Part shown: piece after piece, positions 47,701 to 56,500 of the stretch | Layout of the letters: each line of letters starts with the position of its first letter | Numbering within the stretch: position 1 is the first letter of the stretch | Source: Patiria miniata | Taxonomy: Eukaryota; Echinodermata; Asteroidea; Valvatida; Asterinidae | Direction: 5' to 3' | Assembly: GCF_015706575.1 (NCBI RefSeq) | Contig: NW_024037072.1 | Span: forward strand, 26,909,162 to 26,973,161 | DNA length: 64,000 nt | Notes under the pieces: model-generated | Told to the model about the DNA's origin: nothing | Databases searched by the model: none | What the model saw: only the letters and a program-made list of their open reading frames with translations | Position numbers and translations under genes: made by a program

Positions 47701-50540
47701 TTACTTGGGCTGGTATACCGCCCAGTCCGTTTGAGCTGTTTCCACCGCTTGCTGTGCCGGTCGTCCAGCGAATGTCTTCATAGTTGTAAACAGCAAAGGA
47801 ATGTCTCCCGTTGGTCACTAACAGAGCCTGAAATGTGTTTGTCTATAAAGGAAGCAACACCAAATGTTACATGGCCTATTTGACTCGTCTGTACAAAGGA
47901 AGAAACACAAGTTGTGTTAACCAATAATAGTCTCTATCTTGTTCCCTGAACTTTCTCCTTCATACACCAGCGAGCCTGACAAGTAGTCCTACGGGAAGTC
48001 GGACTCATATCAGGTGTGTTTGCGTATGTTTATGGTGTAAATTGAGGACACACACGTGCAACATCATCGATTATTCGAGGACAAGAACCAAATCGAGGAC
48101 GACCTCGATTAGAAAACGTGTACAGAACCAATGAGAGCTGTTGCGAAAAAGTTAAAGAACAAACAAAGGAACAGGGAAGAGGAACAAAAGAAAATCCTCG
48201 ACTAACGCCAGAAACAAATGTGTGTGTGTGTACAAGCTTTTGGACGGGGAATGCCAATGGCGAGTTAAGGCCTCCTTTTTTAACTTATCCCTCTGCGTAT
48301 ACATTTTAAACAAACGTACCCGCCGGTACATCGATTTGCACAGTATTTTCCCCATGCAACAGCTGGCAGCGGTGTAGCTACGGGGGGCTGGATACGATAT
48401 TGCTTGTCCCATAAGGCAAGGCTTTTACCAGCCATCATTCTCACGGGGAATGGGCATAAATCGCGCATAATTATGTACATGTATTTATGTGTTCATGCAT
48501 ACACACGTTTGATCAGGACCCCTTAGTCAGATGGGTATCCACCCCAACCCCACCCCAATCCCACCCCTTATCAAATGTCTTAAGCGATGGTCCCCCGTCA
48601 AAAACAAAATGGACAAGAAATAGCCGCTGCCGGTGTGGCCTCTGCATGTTTGATCTTTATAGCCCCTTATCATTTAATTCTGTATTGTTGCTTACTATTT
48701 GAAGGGCTTCTCCACCGGCTCCAAAAAAAGGCACTTCATCCCAAGTCACGATGAACATCCAGGATGATGAAAACTTCGACTGGTCGATAAAAGCCTGCCT
48801 GATGATACCATCTGCTTGGCCAAATAACTCTTCATTGCTCGGAGTACGGTGGAGTTCACGGTACGACACGTTGCCTCCAAACCAGATATTAACATCACCC
48901 CAGAATGCCGCCACCACTCGTCTGTCACCATCCAGTGGAAAAGGTGACGGGGTATACTGGGAAACTTGGATGAGGAAAGATATCACGCCATTTGTGTTCA
49001 CCTGGAGTTAAAGCCAAACAAATATACTTGAACGTAGTCGTGAAGTTTTATGAACATGCCAAGAAGGTGGTTTGGTTTCTTATGGAGTTATCAAATAAGA
49101 AAAGTTTAATGAAAAGCAATTCATTATGAATTGATTTTTGTGTGTGTTTCCAAAAGGGTATAAATCAGGTTCATTAATCATACACTGGTTTGAGATGAAT
49201 CTGTATACTATGGTAGCTTTGAAGGGACATCTCAAAAGGTGAATATCGAAGTCAATATTCGCATCCAAGTGATTTCCCCAAACTCTCAATTCCTTACTCT
49301 TGAGGGTCACGTGTGCACGAAGCCTATACTGCCCCTGTTACAACACAAACTGCTAGTTTTTGGCTGTATCGTTACTGAAGTGACATATGCGACGTAGGCC
49401 AACTTACAAAGAGAGAGTCGTGGTTGTGATCGAAGAACGGGAATGGGATGGTGATTGGAATCTCCCCTGAACTCCCATCGTCATTTGGTGGAAGAAATGA
49501 GTCTCCTTCTCCAGCGCCAAACGGGAACAAAAGTTCTATTTCGGGAAAAAGGAAAAGGGGTTGCATTAGAAATTGAAACATGTCATTTGTATTAAACACT
49601 CTACCAGTGTTGTAGCGAGGCCACAACCTCCGAGGCCGAGGCCAAGGCCGAGGCCACAACCTCCGAGGCCAAGGCCGAGGCCGAGGCCACAACTGCGAGG
49701 CCAAGGCCAAGGCCGAAGCCACCACCTCCAAGGCCAAGGCCGAGGCCGAGGCCAGCTATCAAAACACGTAATAAAATATAAATCACTAAAACAAGGCTAA
49801 GATTATGTTGGAGTTTTAACATCTTTTTAGTTGAATTCACTGAGTTTTGGAGTGCCCAGGCTTACAAATTTATAGCTTGCAATGGGTTTCCTCTTGTAGG
49901 GAGTCCGGCGAATTTTATTTTTTTAAAGAAAGAAATCTCAAGTTTTGAATCACTGAAAGCAAATTACACAACAAAATCAATGGCGTTTGAATCAGGCTCA
50001 TAGGTGTTTGCCCTTTGGAGGTACAACAATTTAAATGGCCACATTTTGAGTTTCTATTCAGTAAGATTAACATTATTTACTTTTAGCATGTTTTATAAAT
50101 CTTATTTTCAAAACCTATCAAAATGCTTAATATCATAGGAATCCCCAACAACTTGATTTTTGAATCAGGTTTTTACCACTCATAGCCAGTGGCGTCACCA
50201 GACTTTTCAGTCTGGGGGGGCACAGGGGGGGGGGGGTGCACCAGCATTTGATGGGGGGGGGGGGGGGCACTTAGGTGGATACGGATCGCCGTCCTGGGGG
50301 AGGGGTCTAAGGGGAGGGGGTGGCCCCTCCCCTTTGGAAAATTTTCGCATACGGAGGATGGGCTAGATGCACAATGGTGCCACATTTGATGCTAAATTCG
50401 ATCTGAAGATATCTCAAGAAATTGCTATTTTTGAGGTAATGATTTTAACAACGCGCAGAATTTTGCAGAGGATAGGGGGACACCAGCATTTGATGGGGGG
50501 GGGGGGCACCCGGGGGGCACTAGGTTTTCCACGGGCCCCC

Positions 50541-50572
<32 letters not shown>

Positions 50573-53500
50573 CTTGGCGACGCCACTGCTCATAGCCAAA
50601 AAGTTACGACCCCCCCCCCCCCCCGACCGTCGCACTGTCCAGGCGCACGCCGAGCAAACACCGCGATGCGACCAGACAATGCCAGACGGCCCGCCGTTAC
50701 GCACGGGCAAAGCATAGTTCCAATCCCGCTCCACACAACGGGATAAGTGTCCACGCATTATCACTGTTACTCTTCACATCCAGTCACCGTACTCTCTTAA
50801 AAAAACAACCCGTTAGTGATCGATAATGGGCTGCCAGTGCATGACTGATTGTTCTAGTACAAATGTACCACTAGCACTCGTGGTGTGCCGTCCTGGAAGG
50901 CCATGACCATTACTCGCACTATATGTTTCCCTAGTTTACAAATACCCAATACAGAAGCCTTTCTGGAACACGTCAGGCAGCAGATACGCAGGGCCAAGAG
51001 TTCGCTGGTACCCACCGCTCGAAAGATTGCGCTGGGAACTTAATATAAGGGCTAATTTCTTTCACACAATTTTGTGTAGGAAGTACAGGCGTTGCAAAGC
51101 ATTGTGGGGAGCTAACTGCCTTCATTAATGCACGTACGTTCTGTGCGCAGGGTTGCTCGAAGAAATTCACGAAGAAATTAGACCTTTTCAAATTTTTTTT
51201 TTACCGGTTTACAGGGTGAGTAAAAAAAACCCGAAACCCCAAATGTCCGGACTATCGTTTTAGCGAAGTTCTGCGTGTAGCGTGTGGCACTTTTGCATGT
51301 GCGTTCTTTCGGCAGAACGAAAACAATTCAACACACATCCCTATGTGATTGTTTTCGTTTTGCTGAAAACAACAACAACAACAACAACATTTATACCCTT
51401 TTGTGATCCGTGTACAGAACTTTAAAATGGTGGTTGTGTTTCGGAACTTTAAAAAAAATCGTAACTTAAAAATAACTTAAAAATCACATGGAATGATTTG
51501 AATGATATGTTTTCCAATTGAAAGCTTAAGAATTGGGCTTTCATATCCTAGATTTTAAACGTGCTTCATGCAGATCTTCACTTAAACAATATTGTCCCGA
51601 CGTTTGGGTTTCCTTTTATTTCACTCACACTGTATAGGGCGGTGGATATGAGCGAAACGCGAAGGGTCGTAACTTGAAAAGTACATGTAAGGGTAGGTCA
51701 AACCATTACACAGTGTGCATTGCATTTCGTGTCCACACAGAAGAAGTGACTCCGGTATAGGTCACTGGTTAAACAAAATGTACCCCAACTAGCTCCTAGG
51801 GTGCAGGCCAGTAAAGTAGATCCAGAACTGCCGATGCCGGCAATTTGCCTTAGCCGGTCGATTTGTGACGTATACTAAAGCCCACCGCACACCTTTCTGA
51901 TTTTACCAGTTCACCCGATCACCGGTACGGTATTTTTCACCGCTACGGAGACCCATGTCATGACCGACTTAGTTCTATAATCGGTCACGATGACAAAATG
52001 GCAGCCGTCAATTTTGAATCAAGTGACGTCCTTCGTGAATCCGATTGATTAACATAAATATCGCGTCCGGTAAAGATCGGAGTGCTACCCGCACAATTTT
52101 CCGTTGACATCGGATCTGGTGAAATCGGATGCTAAAAGAAATCAAACAAGTTTGATTTCAATCAAACAGAAATCAAACAAGTTTGATTTCATCTGGTCGC
52201 CTGGTTTACAGACAGGTCGGTCTGGATTTTTTTTCAGCGCACACCTCTCCGATCTGCTCCGATGATCAGGTGAACTGGTAGAATCGGAATAGTGTACGCT
52301 AATGGAACGTCTACAGGCAACCGTCTTTGACCTTGTTGACACATATAAGTGAAGGCCAGTAAACAAGTGAAATTCGGCAATATGTTTATGAAAAGATAGT
52401 AAATGGAGGCAAAATTATTATGTGCAGTAATGTTTTAGTCACGTGGTTTATAGCGCAGTGTGAGTTTCGCGCAGGGCGGCAGCGTACAAGATTGTGCGTG
52501 CAAGCCCGTTTGTAGGCTCGCACAGTCTCCGGTCAACGTTACCGTCCGCTGCACGGTGAAAGCATGTGCCGGCGTGGATGATAGGCTACCCCAAAGCACA
52601 CGGCTTTTTCTTGACACTGGTGCGGAAAGGAGCCCGGCTTCGCGTTTTTGAGCGACGCATTTAAGCTCTGGCAGGGATACATTTCATGCAAGACTTATAT
52701 GCCAGACGGCCAGAGCTTATTGTGTTTTCGCACTTGTTTGCTATTAGAGCATTTTGTGGGCCATAAACTTTAGAATTTGTAATTAAAGAAGGTTGAAAGC
52801 CGTGAACAGGACTGCGCTCGTATTTCTGTTAAATTCGAATGAAATTTGGCACCATTTTTTTTTTTATTTTGCGATTGAGAGTATAATAGGCTTCATTTTT
52901 CAAATGACGATGGTTTAAAATATTTTAACATCATTGACCGGTGTTTGAGCGGCAGTTTACTACCCACGTGACGGGCTCTCGGTCATTAGGAATGGGAAAA
53001 CTGTCTCGGGTTTTTATGAATAAATAATTATGAACCAAGTGCTGATCTCGCGTGATTTCTAAGTAGGAGTTGTAAAAACAAAAGTTATCCGGTCTTGGTA
53101 TATTTTTCTCTTGCTGGAAAAGGTCATCAATCATGTCTGAGGGCACCACAAACCTGATATTTAGGTCCGACTACAAAGTTCAGCTTTTGGCGAGTAATCA
53201 GCATGGACCCTGGCATTCCCTGACCGCTATTTCTTTCTGCAACAAAACTTTGTAAATGTTTATGGTCATTATGCGCATGTGTCAGTTGGTATGAGGTATC
53301 GTGACCGCCACACACGGACTTTGATTAATAAGCTTCCTAAAACTGAACCCGGACACAGAGTTAACTTGGATTTTCCCGCTTGATAAGGTTATTGTGTTTT
53401 GCCGGGTTCACCGAGAATAGATAACTAAATGAAGAAACTTGTGAAACAAACATCCGGGTCAAAAATTATTTGTCTACGAAATTAAACTCCCAATTTAATA

Positions 53501-56500
53501 TGAAGAAGACGAAGTAGCACGACGGGCGCTGTCGATGGTTCCCCAAGACCAACTGCGCCGATCATAATGACACCGTGGCCCGTATATATAAAGGCAGCTA
53601 TCAGCTGAGTCGGGAAATTCTAGAAATTCACTGGACTATTAATACAAAAATATACTTATTTACAAGTAAATCGAGCAGGGTCAAATATCGAGACTTGCGG
53701 CATTTAAATTTTCCACTGGTTCCCATGAACTACATTTACTGGGAAAATCTAGCCACTTTATCAAATACTAAAGTTGATTATTTAAATACGCTCTACCTCA
53801 AACCAGTGGCGGTTCTACAGGGGGGGGGGGCTACGCCCCCCCCCCCAAAGAAAAAATTCCATAAAATGTAACAATGTGACATGTAACAATTTGACGGACA
53901 TAGGAACGGTCTCCCCCTAAATGAGAAAGGTGCATTTTGTACACTTTTAGTTAATATAGTGTGCCTGATTGTAGGATTTTATCAGCGGTCCCCATTGAAA
54001 ATATGGCACGAGTCACCCCCCCCCCCCACGTATTGATTTTCAGAGGCCTAAGTGTCCGAAAAAAATAACCGGTCTACATTTCAGCACGCCTCCTTGAAAC
54101 AAAATTATGGATCCACCTTGCTAGGCCCCCAAAAATATTGGCTGTAAAACCGCGCCTGCCTCAAACATTTTCTGAATAATTTTGGGCTACTCCAGGAACA
54201 TGTTGAATTGGTTCTTTATTTTCCTGTTTAGCTTTCAAAGGTATAAACGAATCATCAGGAAAATTTTACTATACCAAGTCATCTAATGGAATTTGTTGCC
54301 TAGGATCAGTGGGGAATTACAGTTGTCGTTTGGGCGAATGTATCGGTCATAGACAAACTTAGTTTACATGTATTGGTGACGAAACCAATTTGATAATCTG
54401 CACGTTCTTAATTTGAAAATTCACTGGGCCTGTTTGTTGTACAAGCAGATATGGTCCGGATCAAAACTCCATTAATTTCTTTGGCAACCTTTTTTGGGAC
54501 ACCTGGATATAAATCGATACAAGATCACCAACCTGATAGTCTGCTAATTGTGTGGAACTCACACCATACCGTTCTTTCATTTTACCCTAGTTTTCTTGAG
54601 CATGATGTTTTGAAACATCTCGTAACACCTGTAACTTAGAAACTAGATTGTGTTGGTGTTCCCTCAGTGACTTTTCCTGATAACTCAACTTGGGCAAAAG
54701 TGTCACACCCAATGGTAATCATGCTTCTCTACCATAAAGCAAGACGAATTTTCTAGAATTACATAATTGAAACGTTCTTATGCTGCATTACACTGAGGAT
54801 GGTACCTTGATGTGTTCAATTTCTGTGTTTCTATTATCGAACAAACCTCACAATCAATGCTACTTAAAAAAAAATGCATCTCTGTCACTCCATAATGTTA
54901 CTGGGTTACCGTGTTCACAGATCACAAAATAAACAATGCTCTTGCTATGGTTGATGCATTAATATTTGCCAAAGGTATGCAAAAATAGGTTAACAAGTAC
55001 AATGATCAGTAAAACAGTAAAGTACCGGTACATAACGGTTCAGCAGTTGTTATTGGAAAGGGGCCCAATACATACACGGACCCTTTCAAACACATTCGGA
55101 GCCTTTATGGTAACAAGTGGAGCTAGTTTGGGGGCAATTGATGCCTAGAAAATCTGCGCTATATTTCTATTTAATATCAACCACAGTAACTAAGTTTCCT
55201 TGTAGAATGCTATGTTTATGATCGGGTAAGACGGGCATTTGGGGTTACGAAAGGCATTGAAACAGTAATGTAGAGGAGGCCATTCAAAAGTCCAGAACAA
55301 CTCAGTCTTCAACGAGTGTCTGCGGATTGATGTTTGCATGGACACAGTGCTTTGTTCATAATTGTCTGAACAATTTCGTAGCTATCTGTAATCAAATACA
55401 TTTAAGATTAGGCCTCAGATTGTATAACTTTTTTGTATTGTATACTGATGTGCTCCATTTGTCATTTTCGGACTATTTATGCGGTTTTGTGTGAAATGTT
55501 TATTTTACCAAATTTGAAATATCAAAATGCTTAACAACCGTATATTTCTCATTATAATTTTTTTTTTTTTACGGCAAGCGAAGAGAATCTTGTTCAACAC
55601 ATATAACAATTAACGTTTTCAAGGTATCATAAAATGAGCAAGTGCAGATACATATATTGTAGGCAACTCTGTTTAACATTCACACAATACTATTGTGTTT
55701 CTCCCAATGTTATTTTGAGACATGAATTTTCGTAATCAATAACAGTGAAAACGAATCTGGTTTGTGCATCATACTAGTCAATGGAAAACATAAGAACGTT
55801 TATTATTTTCTTCGTGGACTCGAATAAATTAACTTGAGTTTCAAGGTACAGTGATTTGAGGGATGTCACCAAACTGGTCCGCATGCTTGGACGTCGCTAA
55901 GATGGGCCAATTAAGGGGGACGGGGCGATTGCCTCCCCCCGGAAAAGCAAAATAAACTATTAAAAAGGGGGGGGGGGAAGAGATGTGAAGACATGATATT
56001 TGCTATTAATTTAATACACATTTAACAAAATGGGCGTATGCAGCAGTGTCAATGAAGTGGGATGGGCAAATGCTCCCCCGCCCACCCTCGACAAAATGAT
56101 ATATTGAGAATATTCCAGTAGAGAAAGTATATACAAGGATTTTAGGGGGCAATGTGCTTTGCCCCCCCCCCCCCAGGCGCGGTTCTAGAGCCAATACTTT
56201 CGGGGGGCTAGCAGGGTGGATCCAGAAATGTTTTCAGGTGCTGAAATGTAGACCAGTTATTTTCTCCGGACCTTTAGGCCTCCGAAAATCAATAGGTGGG
56301 GGGGGGGGGAGGCTCGTGCCATATATAAAAATGCACCCTTCTCACGACTTTTTATCTAGGGGGAGACCGTTCGCACGTATTCTTACATTTTGCTAGTGCA
56401 ATTTTTTTATGCTATTGGTTTTTTTTTGGGGGGGGGGGGCTAGACAAAAAATGGGGGGGGGGCTTATTTAGCCCCTAGGACCCCCCCCCCCCTAGAACCG

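Larger units (their letters stand above)
46355..49535 (-). other. mesh-like (SUSD2-like): Mesh-like exons 2-5: NIDO domain
   Basis: Exons 49535-49408, 49001-48696, 47842-47705 and 46517-46355 encode a nidogen-type extracellular domain. It starts LLFPFGAGEGDSFLPPNDD, followed by VNTNGVISF, RRVVAAFWGDVNI and FGQADGIIRQAF. Then come SSWMFIVTWDEVPFFG, FQALLVTNGRHSFAVYNY, IRWTTGTASGGNS and VGFNAGDGFTFYAVPES. These are the hallmark blocks of NIDO (WGD, TWD.V, NTFQ.vL.tdg..SF...NY, aG...GD). Internal junctions are phase 0, and exon 5 ends in phase 1. Confidence 0.93.

Noticed and set aside
49601-49840. Open frames through the GAGGCC array as a glycine/leucine- or proline/arginine-rich protein
   Set aside because: Hexamer arrays are open in several frames by construction; best explained as an intronic minisatellite.
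50367-50764. Overlapping long frames on both strands
   Set aside because: Arise from poly(G)/poly(C) inside the hAT-like MITE and its flank.
53127-53315. 62-codon - strand open frame in Mesh-like intron 1
   Set aside because: No splice sites in phase with exons 1 and 2, which already join exactly; no domain.
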